Below are positions 10,505 through 22,327 of a stretch of DNA of 64,000 nt, in pieces. The DNA is taken from NCBI GenBank assembly GCA_029717555.1, contig JAMDHS010000002.1, positions 124,001 through 188,000 of the forward strand, given 5' to 3'. The notes below the pieces were generated by a model. It did no database searches. It was not told the DNA's origin and saw only the letters and a list, made by a program, of their open reading frames with translations. Positions within the stretch are counted from its first letter, which is position 1. Each line of letters opens with the position of its first letter. A program made the position numbers and the translations under genes. This DNA is from Peribolospora baueri (Eukaryota; Basidiomycota; Peribolosporomycetes; Peribolosporales; Peribolosporaceae).

Positions 10505-13500
10505 TCATGATCCTTTGGGAGTAGAAACCGCCGGCGTGGAATCGCGCGACGAAGTGGAAGGCTGAACGGGAGTAGCAGGCGTGGCCGCCAAACCCTCGTT
10601 TTGGTCAGAGCCGCTGCCGTCGCTGAGAATCTCCATGTACGCGGCTAACTTGGTGCGGTTGGCCCCTTGCTTTCGGAGGAGGTACTCGCGCAACGGCTTC
10701 TTGAGCGCTGGCTGCTTCTCCACCACATCCTGCAGCTGCGTCTTCTGCAGCTGACACAGGGCCGCAAAGCTTTGAGGGGCCGTCTGCTTGGCGCAGAGGA
10801 TGAAGCCATCCCAGAGAGTGGGGTTGTTCCAGACTCTTTTGGTGATGAGACGAGTAAGCAAATTCGTCGAGACATAGCCAGCCAGGGACTTGTATGCTGA
10901 GACGGCCATGATCACCTACGGGAAAAAAAAAAAGTAGTTTCAGTCACGGCGGTCGGTAGAGGAAACGAATCGGGTTAAGACAAGCCCGCTCACCGTTCGC
11001 ATGAATAGCAGAGGCAGCTCAGACTCATCCACGAGTTGCTGCAAGACGGCCGCGAGCACTTCTGCTCGGTACACGTCAGTCATGGAGAAGCAGATGGTGA
11101 TGGCCATCACGGTCGCCTTGAGGCCAATCTCCTTCTCTCGCTCGTGCAAGAGCACCATGAGCTCTGTCGGCGTGAGCAGTTCGCTCTGTCGCACACGCGG
11201 AACATTGGTCGACGCTGTGCCGAAGTTGGCCGGTGGAGTGGTGACGATGGAGGAGAAGACGGACCTGACGAGGGCCTCGTCTTCAGGCTTTTTGCTGTTG
11301 AGCACCGTGATGACTCGCGGAACGTGTTTCATGATCTCCTCCTACACAAAAGGCGAGCAGATGAATAATTACCCTTGCGAGTACCACACCGCGAGCGATT
11401 TGAGAACCTACCTTGTTCAAATCGGGCATGATTGGCATCAAGAACCTCGGATCGACCTCCCTCTGACTGACGAGACCCTTTACGAGTGCAACTATTGCCG
11501 GCGTACGGCCCTTCTCAGTGAGGACGTTAAGGATACGGAGTGCGAGCGAGTCGGCACCAGGAGGGAAGTTGCGGAGGAGGGTGAGCAGCTTGGAGTTGCT
11601 TGGACCGAGGGATCGAACGAGAGCAGAGATGTGCTTCTGGACCGCCTCCTGGACATGAGGTTGCATCGACGGGTAAAGGTCCATCACCCTAGCACGAGCA
11701 GTGATGAAGACATAACATTAGTAATGGTCTCCAATCAAACAAGCTTGATCCGCCTTCGCTCGCTTCGACTTACTCATTCAAAAGCTCCGGCGCCTTGACG
11801 GACAGGACAAACGGCAGTTCCACGTGTCTGAGCACGTCTGCCTCCGTGTCCAGCGGGGGAAGCTCGAAGGATTCGGATCCCACATACTCGTCGATGATCG
11901 AGCCATCTGGACGATCCAACTCGCTTTTGGCCTCTGCTGGCGTGCCGTTAGCGGAATCGCCATTTATAACTGCACCTCCCGCCAAGTCCATCTCCGACGC
12001 GGACGGTTTCCCTTCGGGAGGTTGCGTCAGTCGCCGCAGCAGGAACGACGCGTACTGGCGGACGACCGTGTCTAAAGCCTTGGTGTCCGGAACCCATCGG
12101 CGAACGGTATTAATGGCAGCGAGGCGAATGATTTTTTCTACGATGGCAGATAAAGAAGAACGGGGGAGTGAACAAGAATGAAGACGAACAAGAACACTAG
12201 ACAACAAGGAAGGGCCAGGAGGACGACTGGACATACCCGCATGTGTAGTGAGACCCAGCAGCGCATTGAGAGTTTCCTTGCGACTTGTTGGTCGCGAAGT
12301 CGCGATCTCACGAAGAGTGGTGAATGCAGCTGTATTGCTGCAAAACGCCGCCCATACTTAGGTCAGTTAAAGAAATTGGCGCAATGAAGTCGTTCGACAA
12401 AGTGCAAATATGGCACTCACCGATCTCGATCCGGATTGAGACAAAGATTGCGCAATTTATGAATGATGTCGGAAGGAATGGAAGGCAGGTCGAGGAGGAA
12501 GTTCACGAGCGACTTGGTGTTACCGTCTACGGCGCCGATGAGCTCGTCGAACAGTCGTCGGAGCCACGTCGTGTAGTGGCGCGGAGCCTGCAGTATGAGC
12601 ATGTGAGAGAGGTGGGTGAGAAGACGCAACACAATGCCAGGTGCGCCGAAATAAAGCGTGCAATCCACTCACCTTGTCGTTGACCTTCAGCACGAGCCGG
12701 TCGTTGTGCCACTCTTCGTTCATCCACAACGTCGCAAACCCAACTCTGTCACGAAGGGACGAGTGTGGGGAGGAAGAGAAGGAGGAGCTTTTTCAACGAC
12801 TGACTGTATAGACGTAGCTACTGCCAAAGACGGAACTTGAGGCACAAGAGATACTAACCTCGACTTAAAGTCGGCGAGAACGAAGTCGAACATCATCTGG
12901 CGAACTGTGTCCGCCTTCGTTTGGAGTCCTCGAGCCGCTGCTTTGCCGCCCTTGCCTTCCGCCACGACCCTTCCTTCCATTTCGCCCACTCCCTCTTCTG
13001 CTCCACCCTCCACTTCCATCGCGTCTTCCATGCCCTCTCTCGCTTCTGCTAAGCCCCTCGTGGCGAGTCTCGCCAACAAAAGCATCCAGATTTCCTCCGC
13101 GCTTCCCGTCGCCATCGAAACCCGCGTGGGACTTTCCTTTTTCGCGCCGTCTGTCGACGAAGACACGGCGACCCCACCTTGCTGGCCACCGAGGGCAAGG
13201 CCAAAGTCGCATATTCGTGCTATCGAGTCACGCACCAAGGCGATGCGAGTCGCTTGAGGGAGCGGCTCTGGTGGAGGCAAGGCGAAATTCTCCAAGCGGA
13301 GAAGCGTGCCCGCGGACCTTGATGACGTACTTGGCTCTTGCATTCCGTCCTGCGACAGACCGACGCGACACAAAGTGCTTGAGATCACAAACGATGGCGC
13401 CCGATCCGGCCGCCGCAGAGGAGAGAGCTTACCTGCATGGCCGCATTGAGCCTATCGGGCTCGAACTCCTCGAGCTCTTCGTCCATGTCGATCTTGAGCG

Positions 13501-15473
13501 GGTCAAGGGGCTCCATTTTGACCAGCACTTCGTCCGCGGCTTCCGCCCCAGCCGTCGGAGTTTCCCTCTGCTCACCCCAGGCTGCGGGTTGGGCAGGCGG
13601 GGGCTGGGTCGCAGGCGCGTTCAAAGCGTCGCGTACGCGCTGTATTTGGCAACAGGAACTCAGCGTGAGAGGGGCTTGACGGATTCGGCACACAAACAGC
13701 ACGAGGCGCTCTCACCTGAACGGCGGCTTGCAAAGGTCCCTCCGGAACAGCTTGCAGAGTGGCGATCAGCAGCTCTATGGTGATGTTGATCGGTAAGGTA
13801 GTGACGTCGAACTGAGCGAGCGGATTCCTCTCCACCTCCGGGCCCATCGCTCTCCTGAGCGCGACAGCGCCCTCCACACCCCCAACGTCTCCTGGAAGAG
13901 AGCCAGAAGGACCGGCGACCGCGGTGGTGGTGGAGCGGTAAGCGTTCTTAGGCTCTAGCCGTTGCCGCTTCACCGCTCGGTCCGAGAGCTCGTCAGTGAT
14001 CATTTCTCGTTTCCGCGTCGCTTCCGCTTCGCGCTTCTGTCGGTGCTCTCGCGCTGCTTGATCCATTCGCTGTTTCTGACGTTCCAACGCTTCCTGGGCT
14101 TGTAGCGCTGAGTCGCCTGCGGCGCCGTTGCTGTTCGACGATGACACGTGGACAGAATCAGATTAGACTTAGCGCCAGCACGTGGGCAAAAGAGGGAATG
14201 TTCGCAAGCTCACCGAAGGAGGTGAGTGAGAAGAAGGCGCGCTGTGTTCTCCACGTTTCGAACGCGCCAAAATGACTGTCCTTGTAGCGCCGCCGGCGTC
14301 CACGCGATCAGAGATTGCACTACGATGGCCCCAACTCTTGGTCGTGACTTCGCCAAGCTGCCGAGCGAGTTGATCGCCGCCATGACGAGATCCGGCATTC
14401 TGATACAACAAGGAAGCGCGACGGAATCTCATCAGTCTAAGGATGCACTTCTCTCAGCGCCTGTTTACGGAATCCAGTCCGCTCACGAGTTGGTGAAGAG
14501 GAAAGTGACGAGCTTCTCCAAAAGCATGTTTCCCTCCTGTTGGAGTAGCTCCACATCGAGAAAAGGGTGATCGGGTGGGATGTGACTGAGGTTGGGATCT
14601 CCACGGTCGCGAAGCTACACGAAACGGAAGAGGGGCGTTTCGAGGGATGAACAAGTTCAGCGTTATACCAATACACCACGGTGTTACTAGGAGATGGGAA
14701 CTCACTCTAGGGTCGGCCGGTCCTTTCGTCTGAACTTGGATCATCCGAGCGAAGCACTTCATCGCCGCCAGCTGCACACCCCTCCCGCCTTTCTCGTTGA
14801 GGTTTAGAACGTGGGTCTTGGCGGACACCACTTGGTCCCATATATCTCGCCGAGAGCGGTTTAGACACCTGTAAGGACAAAAAAGGGCCCACGACAAGTG
14901 CAGCGGGACAGAACGAGTGAGCAGGCCAGCGAATAGGCTTCCATCAGTGCCCGTGAAGAGAAACAACCGAAGACATACAAGAAACGAATAAGAGATGGGT
15001 ATATGCTCGCTAAGCACTGGACCGCCGTCTTGACGAGGGACGGGTTACCCTCCTTAAAGATGCCGAGGATGGCGGTGAGGGACTGAGGCGCGACTGGAGC
15101 GTGAAAGAAGAGGGTTCAATAGAGCGGGTCAGTGTCCAGCCTTGACGTCTTTTGCAAGTCCGCGCGTCCGCAGTCCGTTCAAACACTCTCCCATTTTAGA
15201 CAATATCGGACACTCACGATTCGATTTTGCCTCGGAAGACAGGGCAGGCCTACAGAGTGCGAGCTCCATGATCTCTACGATCCATCGCCTGAGCACCGAG
15301 TTGGCACCGGTCAGCATCTGCATGAACGTCTGGTACAAGATCGGGATGGTGCCCGGCTGCGCCTCGAGCGCCACGCGCAGCTTGGAGAGCTGCTGGGACT
15401 GGTTGGTGGGGTCATGGGAGGAGGCGAGGGCGGCGCTGAGGAGGTTTAGAGCGTCGCTGCCGCCCGACGCCAT
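10505..15473 (-). CDS. PTA1: Symplekin/Pta1, scaffold of mRNA 3'-end processing
   Basis: Large minus-strand gene with many exons, ATG at 15471-15473, stop at 10505-10507. The N-terminus (MASGGSDALNLLSAALASS, then WIVEIMELALCRP) matches the HEAT-repeat start of symplekin/Pta1. The middle has a Pro/Ala-rich and charged stretch near 14150-13400. The C-terminal exons carry the symplekin C domain: a helical repeat section from about 12700 to 10950, the motif VWNNPTLWDGFILCAK, and a Ser/Thr-rich tail. Symplekin holds together the cleavage and polyadenylation machinery and binds the Ssu72 phosphatase. The exon chain is clear at both ends. I did not verify each middle junction. It starts 439 bases from the divergent V-ATPase gene. 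Confidence 0.85.
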
Positions 15474-15911
15474 GGCTCGTGTTCGGTGGGGGATGGAAGG
15501 GAGGCAAGGGAGGGAGCGCGGAGACTGAAGGCGGCTGGCTGGTTCCCCTCACCCGACGAGGGTGGAGATGGGGCGGCGGCAAGGTCGGTTCCGACGTCGA
15601 ATGAGGGAAGCTGGCTGTGCGTGATGTGATGATGATGGATCGCAGACCCGTGTTCGCAACACGGCATCGACGAAAGACAGGGCAGTGGGATGGATGGAGA
15701 TTCGAGCGACGCTGCCGCAGCTCCGGTGATCGACGGCCTTGGGCGGGCCGGGCGCCATCGAGTGCCCCCAGCCCCTGGCCGACGCTGACAGCCGACGTTC
15801 CATCTGGCTTTCACCCACATCCTACATACAAGGCTGCCTGCGATAGGCCACCATCCTAGTTGCTGACACTCTTAACCTCGCCTTCTTCTTATCTGCGGTC
15901 CTTTGCACGGC
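15474..15911. other. Divergent promoter region, symplekin / V-ATPase G
   Basis: 438 bases between two start codons. It is GC-rich with no TATA box and no recognised motif, as is usual for housekeeping promoters. Confidence 0.55.
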
Positions 15912-16600
15912 ATGGTGAGTCTGGTGGGAGAGGCGCAGGCGGAGGCCGAACCGTGGAGCTGATTGGGGCGCCCCCCGCGTCGCACCGTCATCCCTCACAG
16001 GCGGCTTCGAACTCCCAAGGCATTCAGACGCTTCTCGAGGCGGAGAAGGAGGCGGCGAAGATTGTGCAGAAGGCCAGGGCTTGTTCGTATTTTCTTCTCC
16101 TCTCGTCGCTGTTCCAGACACGAAGTAGCAGCGGGCGTTTGAACGTTTCGCTAACGGGAGCTTGCCGCTATCCGCCATCGTGGCGACTCTGCCCGCCCCT
16201 GTCTCGAACAATGCAGATCGAACTCAAAAGTTGAAGGACGCACGGACAGAAGCGGCTAAGGAGATCGAAGCTATCAAGGCCCAGAAGGAGAAGGAGTTTG
16301 CTATCTTTGAGAAGGAGGTGTGTCCGCCATCTCATCGACTCCACTCCCTTCACTGTTTTCGGGACACGTCGAGATCGTCTTATACTCATTTTTCTGGTCT
16401 ATTTTTGTGTAATCGTGGGATATAAGCACGCTGGCTCTACGACCTCTTCGCAATCTGCGGTGGACGAAGAGACGAAGGAGAAGCTTGCCGAGCTGGACAA
16501 GTCGTTCGAGAAGAACAGGGAAAAGGTGGTGCAAAAGCTTCTTGATCGGGTCGTCAAAGTCGAGCCCAAGTTGCATCGCAACCTCGTCAAGGTGGAGTAG
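15912..16600 (+). CDS. VMA10: V-type proton ATPase subunit G
   Basis: Four exons: 15912-15914, 16001-16082, 16217-16317 and 16427-16600. They give 119 residues, the usual length of subunit G. The first coding exon is only the ATG, followed at once by a GTGAGT donor. Residues after it (ASNSQGIQTLLEAEKEAAKI, then KLKDARTEAAKEIEAIK) are the conserved N-terminal helix of subunit G. The rest is a charged coiled coil ending in KLHRNLVKVE. Subunit G pairs with subunit E to form the peripheral stalk that holds the V1 head during ATP-driven proton pumping into vacuoles and endosomes. The stop region shows an inverted repeat with the downstream sequence. Confidence 0.92.
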
Positions 16601-16710
16601 AACGGGGGAGTGGCAAGGGGCTGGAAAGCAGGTGAAAGCTGGGGCAGAAGCTTTTCGATCGGGACATCGGGTGGAGCCCAGCATCATAAGGGTCGACGAG
16701 GTTGCGATGC
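16573..16710. repeat. 16-bp perfect inverted repeat across the V-ATPase G stop codon
   Basis: The bases at 16573-16588, in the last codons of subunit G, are repeated as an exact reverse complement at 16695-16710. A degraded direct copy of the preceding part (16531-16567, compared with about 16646-16681) lies next to it. The pair could form a long-range hairpin in the 3' UTR or be the remains of a rearranged local duplication. Confidence 0.8.
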
Positions 16711-17261
16711 CACCCGGGCTCAAGGCGCGGTGGAAGTGTGGACGAGAGGCTGGAGAGGTGGTGGAGTAGGCTAGGGCTCGCGTACATGACTCGGGTGCCC
16801 GCGGCTTGTGCAGCCGGCATTTATTGTTATCCACAATTCCGATGAACGTGGTTCACCTAGAGCTGAGTCTCGGCTAGGTCGGTAAAAGCCTCGAGCTCAC
16901 CGGCGTGAGTGTCTCGAGTCCAAACGACGCTCCCCTTTCGCGTCGCAACTTGAGCTCCCCGTTCGCGTCGTACACATCCCTCACGCTCGCTACGGCCATC
17001 GTGTACACACCGGCCGGCACCGAAGCACTGGACAGCCCGATCGAGCATGCCGTCGGTTCGGTGATCTGTGGTGTAGCTATGCCAGTTTACTCTCGCAGCC
17101 ATGGGAACTCGTTGTGGGTGATTGGATCTTCGTTGAGGCTAACGAAACCCACCTCAGTTTCTTCTGGCACATGGACGATCTTTTCCGCGAGAGAATCTGC
17201 AGGTCGTCCTTCATCCTTTTTACACGGTAGGGAAAGAAAAGAGGACGTGCGCTCGCACGTC
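16601..17261. other. Tail-to-tail gap with a coding-like minus-strand frame
   Basis: This lies between V-ATPase G and the SnoaL-like gene. On the minus strand, one frame from about 17220 to 16880 has GC-ending codons and protein-like sequence, with VHVPEETEVGFVSLNEDP and later VYTMAVASVRDVYDANGEL. It is broken by a single in-frame TAA near 17085. I could not join it to the SnoaL gene or find an intron that removes the stop. It may be the remains of a host gene, an extended 3' exon, or chance. Confidence 0.35.
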
Positions 17262-18343
17262 TCAAATGTCGACCTCCTCTCCATCGAGCCACGCTTTACA
17301 CTGTGCGTACAACCGATCGTGTTCGGGGCCTCTTGCACCGGGCATGTCGAGCTTAACAGAGACACCCATCGTGAGTTCCTGTGAGCAAAGGATGGAGGCC
17401 GGATCAGCGGAGACGCCCACAAATGGGACCGGTAAGCCGAGGCGAACTTCGGCGTCCTGGGAAATTCGCACAGTCGAGCCTGTCGAGAGACTCGCCTGAA
17501 AGTAAGCGAGGTAGCGGTAGCCAGCGGGGTACCGCCGAAGCTTGTCCCCGTCGATCCGTGGCACCGTCACTCCGTCCACGGGGATCACCTTGTCCTTCTC
17601 ATACCAGAGGCGCACGAAGCGAGCCCCCCAACGCCCGTCTAGCTTCTCGAAGAAAAAGCAGAAACGACAGTCGCATTCACAGTCCACTTCCACCACGTCC
17701 TCCTCCGATGCGCCCACCGAGCCGCCTTCGGACCCGGCCCTGGGGACGCTGAAACGCTGGGAGATGGTCGCCTTGAGTTTGCACACCGCGCGCGCGCCGT
17801 CGGGAGTGATATCCACGGTGGCTGTCATACATGCACGCAAGCGCCAGCGAAGGTTGGGTCAGACGGCTCTGGCAACGACCATGAGGCCCGCGAACACGCT
17901 CGATTTCGCTTGCGCGGAGCCTCACTTCCTCACTCATCACTTACCACCGTGGCACCGATGCATGATCTGCGCCCCTCGGTCCATCCCCGCTTGTGAGGCC
18001 TTGATGAAGTCATCTACGTGCACGCGCCCGCTCCAGGTGGTGTAAACGTACGCGTCCTGGCGGAAGATGGAGCGGAAATTGGCCCATTCGCGGGCGTCGC
18101 TATGGGAGCGGGTTCCATCAAGCCGGCCCAAAGAAGACGAACCCGAACGATACGGTGGAATCAGGTTAGCCGCACTGCCAGCTGGGGTAACGGGGTACGG
18201 GCGTTCGGACTCAACCGATATGCAGGCCACCCCTCAGCGAGCTCCCTGATTTTGAACCGCTCTAGGGCGAGGACGTCGGGCCCGTTGTTCCGGATGGCGT
18301 TCTCCGGGCGCGTGCCCTCTGGGAGGGAGTGGAGGTCGGGCAT
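17262..18343 (-). CDS. SnoaL-like / NTF2-like domain protein
   Basis: Three minus-strand exons, ATG at 18341-18343, stop at 17262-17264. The first gives [10 protein letters not shown] to WPAYR. The second, entered through an ATAG acceptor near 18100, reads [19 protein letters not shown] and on to HRCHGG. The third starts [20 protein letters not shown]. The [16 protein letters not shown] and HRCHGG blocks match fungal SnoaL-like proteins, which have the cone-shaped NTF2 fold. It ends WLDGEEVDI, also usual for the family. Members are often small-molecule enzymes or dimeric binding proteins, and the substrate here cannot be told. A Cys-rich acidic insert ([15 protein letters not shown]) sits near the middle. 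Confidence 0.75.
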
Positions 18344-19106
18344 GGTAATGGCGAGTGAGAGTCGGTACGAGCGTCGGTAGCGTTGTCAATGGGCAGGAGG
18401 TGACCGAACGAGCGCCTTGGCGAGTCGGTACGCGATGTGTGGGCCTTGTTATGGCCTCCGGACGAGGTCGGCCTCCTCGTGCTTACCCCGCAACTTTGCG
18501 CCGGTAAAACTTTTAGCCACGTCGCCGCCCGGTAGAAGTATGTAGGCGCCGGGTGTGAGTTGTCCAGGGAGATCATGATTGAGGGAGGGGGAAATCAGAT
18601 TCACTATATACAGAGCGCAACGAGCGGGCGGTTTGCCCGATCGCTCGTGGAAGCGATGAATAAGCGAGGAGAAGGAAAGCGATGACGAACGGAGCGACTG
18701 ACAGAGCGTGTCCGAGAGGAAGGAGTGCTGCGGGCGCGTGGACCGCCGGTTCTCACCAAGCTTCGCGATCACCCTCGCTTCTCGTCATCCTAGTGTGCCG
18801 TGTCGAATATTAGAAAACTTGTATGACATGGCAAAAGACGCCTCGACATTCGAGTGACCGCTCGTGTATCTTATTTTTAACACACGCGTTCTTTGCCCAG
18901 CAGCGAGGACGGACCGCACAAGCGGGATTGGCAGACGAGTATGCGGTATGGAAGAGGAAAATCTCGTTGATTATATTGGTACAGCACTGTACGAGTACTA
19001 GTGCTGCAACGTCGTCCTTGCAAACAAAGGTCTTGTCGGAGCTTTTCCACCAGCAGAATGCAAACGACGGATATATGCACAGCAGCCGACCGGATCAGAC
19101 TGCTCT
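18344..19106. other. Gap upstream of the SnoaL-like gene
   Basis: This is promoter and 5' flank of the SnoaL-like gene and 3' flank of THI6. A small minus-strand frame (18449-18772) ends near a good GTAAGC donor at about 18486, so a 5' UTR exon is possible. No product is recognised. Confidence 0.45.
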
Positions 19107-21661
19107 CTAGGTAAATATTTCCACCTTCGCCCGCTGCAACAAGTCCTCCGGCGTGAGATTGTAGAGCTCGTCGATCAGGGCGGAAAGGAACGTGCCCGAA
19201 CCCTTGACGTCCGGGCGAGCTGCCGCAATCTCTGCTGCGATGCAGATGGAGAGGACGCTGTGGAGGATCGCAGGGTGGCCGAGCGGAGCGGTAGGATTGA
19301 CAAGGTCGGTCAGTCGGTCGTGGAGGAAGAAGAGAACAAGAGAGCGCGGACAGCTCACCCGCCAATAGCAGCGGCGAACATGTCCCCGTCGACGAGAGCG
19401 CCTTCCAGTTCTCCCTCCTTCTCGGCAGCGGCGAAGCAAGCGATGGCTGAACCCGTGGCGCAACCGGAACCGGTGATGGACCCCAGGAAGGCGTGGCCGT
19501 TGGACAGTTTCGCGACCCGATAGCCGTCGGAGATGTAGTCTTCTGCGCCTGTGAGGGCGACGATGCAGCCTAGGTTAAGGGGGGACCGACCGACGACGGT
19601 GGCATGATGAGGATGAGAGAAGAGATTGAAGCCGTATTCAGGGATGAGCTCGCTGTGGAGCATACAGTGGATGGCCGAGCCGAGGAAGAGTACTCACGCT
19701 CTCGTCTGGCTAAGTTCCTTACGACGTGAACGGGGTCCGTAAAACCGCTTCCTGCACTGTCCACGCCTCTGCTCTGGACCTGAATTATGCCAATAATGGA
19801 GATAATTGAGAAAGATGAAGGATGACGACTCATGATGGAGCGTCCAACGACGCGGATGGGTCCACTCACCTCAGCCGAACCTACGAGAGAACCCAGTTCC
19901 CCGGCGTTTCCTTTGATGACCGTCGCTTGCCAATGATTGAGCAGGGCTGGAAGGCGAGAACGAGCGACAGGGTCTGTCAGTCCACAGAGACACTTCCAGC
20001 AGGCCGCTTCATCCTAGCGGCCAAGCCGGCTCGCGTGGCTGGTGCTGTGATGCTGATGGCAATGAACAAGAGCAGTGAGAGAGATGCGGTTGAAAGAGCT
20101 CACCTTTGGTGGTTTCCTTCCTTACCTGCGTAGCCCCCGCTCCGACGGGATCGAACACGATGGGTTTGCGATTCATGTTTGCCAAACGGCCCGCAACACG
20201 CATAGCTTCGATTTGGTCCGCGCCAAGGGTGCCAAGATTGATGAGCAGAGCGCCGAGCACGGGGCTGAGGTCCGCTGCCTCAGCGGCCAGGCTAGACATG
20301 ATAGGCGAGGCGCCAAGGGCGAGCGTAACATTGGCCGAGCCGTTCTGGAGAAGACAATAGGTAGTGGAGGGAGGGGTTAGCGAGCGCATAAGATGAGAAG
20401 GGTAGGGCTGAGCGGCCGGGCGGGAGACTTAAGAAGCATATGCACCTGAACGACAGTGTTAGTGATCTGATGAATCAAGGCTTTCCCTTTCTTCACCTCG
20501 GCCAAGCACTTCGCCGCCTTCGCCACATATCCTTCCTTATAGCTCAAAGAAGGTGCTATAGAAAACACGCTTTGAGTATTGATCGCCTGAGCAAGGCGAT
20601 GCTTGAAAGCTCGAACGATCGAGGCGGTCTCGGATGCAGAATCGCGCACGGACGAGGCGGCCACGATGTCAGAGATGATCGCGAGGCCATCAACAGCGCG
20701 CAGAGAGCTGGAGGTAGAGACAACCGAGTTGGAGGGAGCGGTACCGGGAATGAAAACGGAACCGTGGAGGACTCGGGGGGCATTCTCGCGTTTGATACCA
20801 CCTGGTATTCACAACGGGAAAGATGACGGGAAAGATTAAGCATCGCGTTGTTTTCCCGCTGCCCATCCCGTCTCTTTCGCGCAGGATCTCACCGATCGTG
20901 ACGGCCTTGACGCTGTGGGGCAACACCTCCAAAATCTCAGCCACGCCCCTCGGTCCCAAGCACTCATAGATCAACGTCTTAGAGTTGGTCGGGTAACAAG
21001 GTCCGACGCCGACGTAGTCCGCCCCTTGTTCGACAGCTTGGCGCGCTTGTTCGACGCTGTGGACGGACACACCTATAATGGCGTCTGGGCCCAGGAGTCG
21101 GCGGGCAAGGGGGAGATCCATGTCTTCTTGGCCTACGTGCACTCCTGAGGCGTTTACGGCGAGGGCGATGTCGACTCGATCATTGATTAGCATGGGTACG
21201 TTGTACTGCGATCGAGACCGATGGGCAATGAAAGGGAGCACAGGGTCGGGAAACCGGGCGATATACGTTATGCGAGGGCGAGGTCAGCGAGAGCGGGTAA
21301 GAGACTGCCCTTCACCGCTTCGCCGTGCTCCTCACCGACCTTGTCACAGACCTCCTTGCTCCTCCTGGCGACCTCGAGGAACTCCCTCGTGTTTACATCC
21401 TTCTCTCTGCACGAGATCAAGATTCGGCCGGATGCTCCAACGTCAACATCGGTTCCCGTCCTCCCTCCACCGAAGCTAATCGCGGATCTGACGTCTGCGC
21501 CTCATCGTGAAGGAATGCTTCGGTCGTGCTCACCGAATCTGAACGAGCGTGACCCCTCCGAGGATGGCGTCTTCGAGGCATTTGAACGCGTCTCGTCCCG
21601 GGGGCATGACATGGCGCCCGGTGACGAGATACAGAGAGTAATCGACGCTGGGCTTGGGCAT
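19107..21661 (-). CDS. THI6: Bifunctional thiamine-phosphate synthase / hydroxyethylthiazole kinase
   Basis: Minus-strand gene of about eight exons, ATG at 21659-21661, stop at 19107-19109. The N-terminal half is thiamine-phosphate synthase: it starts MPKPSVDYSLYLVTGR, then VTLVQIR, NVPMLINDRVDIAL, SGVHVGQEDM and GADYVGVGPCYPTNSKT. It couples the pyrimidine diphosphate to thiazole phosphate. The C-terminal half is hydroxyethylthiazole kinase: HQITNTVVQ, NVTLALGASPIMS, PIVFDPVGAGAT, VALTGAEDY and the catalytic GSGCATGSAIACF. This order matches fungal Thi6, which completes thiamine monophosphate synthesis in the cytosol. I found no TPP riboswitch core upstream or in the introns, although some fungal thiamine genes carry one. 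Confidence 0.93.
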
Positions 21662-22327
21662 GGCGTGAGTCTTGGGGCGTTTGATTGCCTCGCTGTCTTT
21701 TCTGTCTCGCCGACGACGGTACGGTGAAACTCACTCACACTCATGTCGGCGACTCACTTTGCCCTTCGCCTTCGAGTGCTGCGGCGGGCGGACCGGGAAG
21801 AAGGCAAACGGCGATCGATCACTGACGATGACGCCGATGCCGAGAAGCGCTGGCGGGCTCGCCCCAGTGTGCGGTTTGAGCGGGAAGTGCCACAGCTATA
21901 TGGGCATTTCCATCGAGACGAAGGCGAGTTGCTGCTTCGCAGAGCATGCACGATCGTCTGAGGAGCGAATCCCGTTTACGAGATGGAGCCCACCGGGGTG
22001 GCGCTGCCAAGGCCCGAGACTCGGCCGAAGCGTGCGCGACGCGTAAGAAAGCCGCAAGATCTTATCACCTCCACTTGCAACTTGCTCCGACCCGCCTGCC
22101 GGCGCTTGCCGCACCCTCGCACACATCGTCCACCAGTCAGGACAAGACAGGTCAAGACAGGACGTGTTGTCTGACCTCGACAGGACTTCCTTCTTGCCTC
22201 TTCCTCTTCATCCACCCGTTGCTCTTCTCTGCCTGCTTTGCCCCGCTCCACGCTTTCCTGCTCTCTCTTCTTAGGCACCACCTTCCACCCTCGCTCGGCC
22301 TCGCCAGCCACTTCGCCCACCTCCAAC
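21662..22327. other. Divergent promoter region, THI6 / glutamate-cysteine ligase regulatory subunit
   Basis: 666 bases between start codons. It is GC-rich, with a pyrimidine-rich stretch near the + strand start and an imperfect palindrome at 22149-22177. No clear TATA box. Confidence 0.5.
22149..22177. promoter_or_regulatory. Imperfect palindrome with AGGTCA and TGACCT arms
   Basis: AGGTCA at 22149-22154 and its exact reverse complement TGACCT at 22172-22177 flank a partly symmetric centre, 151 bases upstream of the + strand start. It could be a dimeric factor site. No factor is assigned. Confidence 0.3.

Noticed and set aside
16905-17384. A 159-residue + strand open frame
   Set aside because: It runs antisense to the SnoaL-like gene end and the coding-like minus frame, has no family features and no supporting splice context.
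19107-22327. TPP riboswitch in THI6
   Set aside because: I looked for the conserved CTGAGA and related cores upstream and in the introns and did not find them in the needed order.
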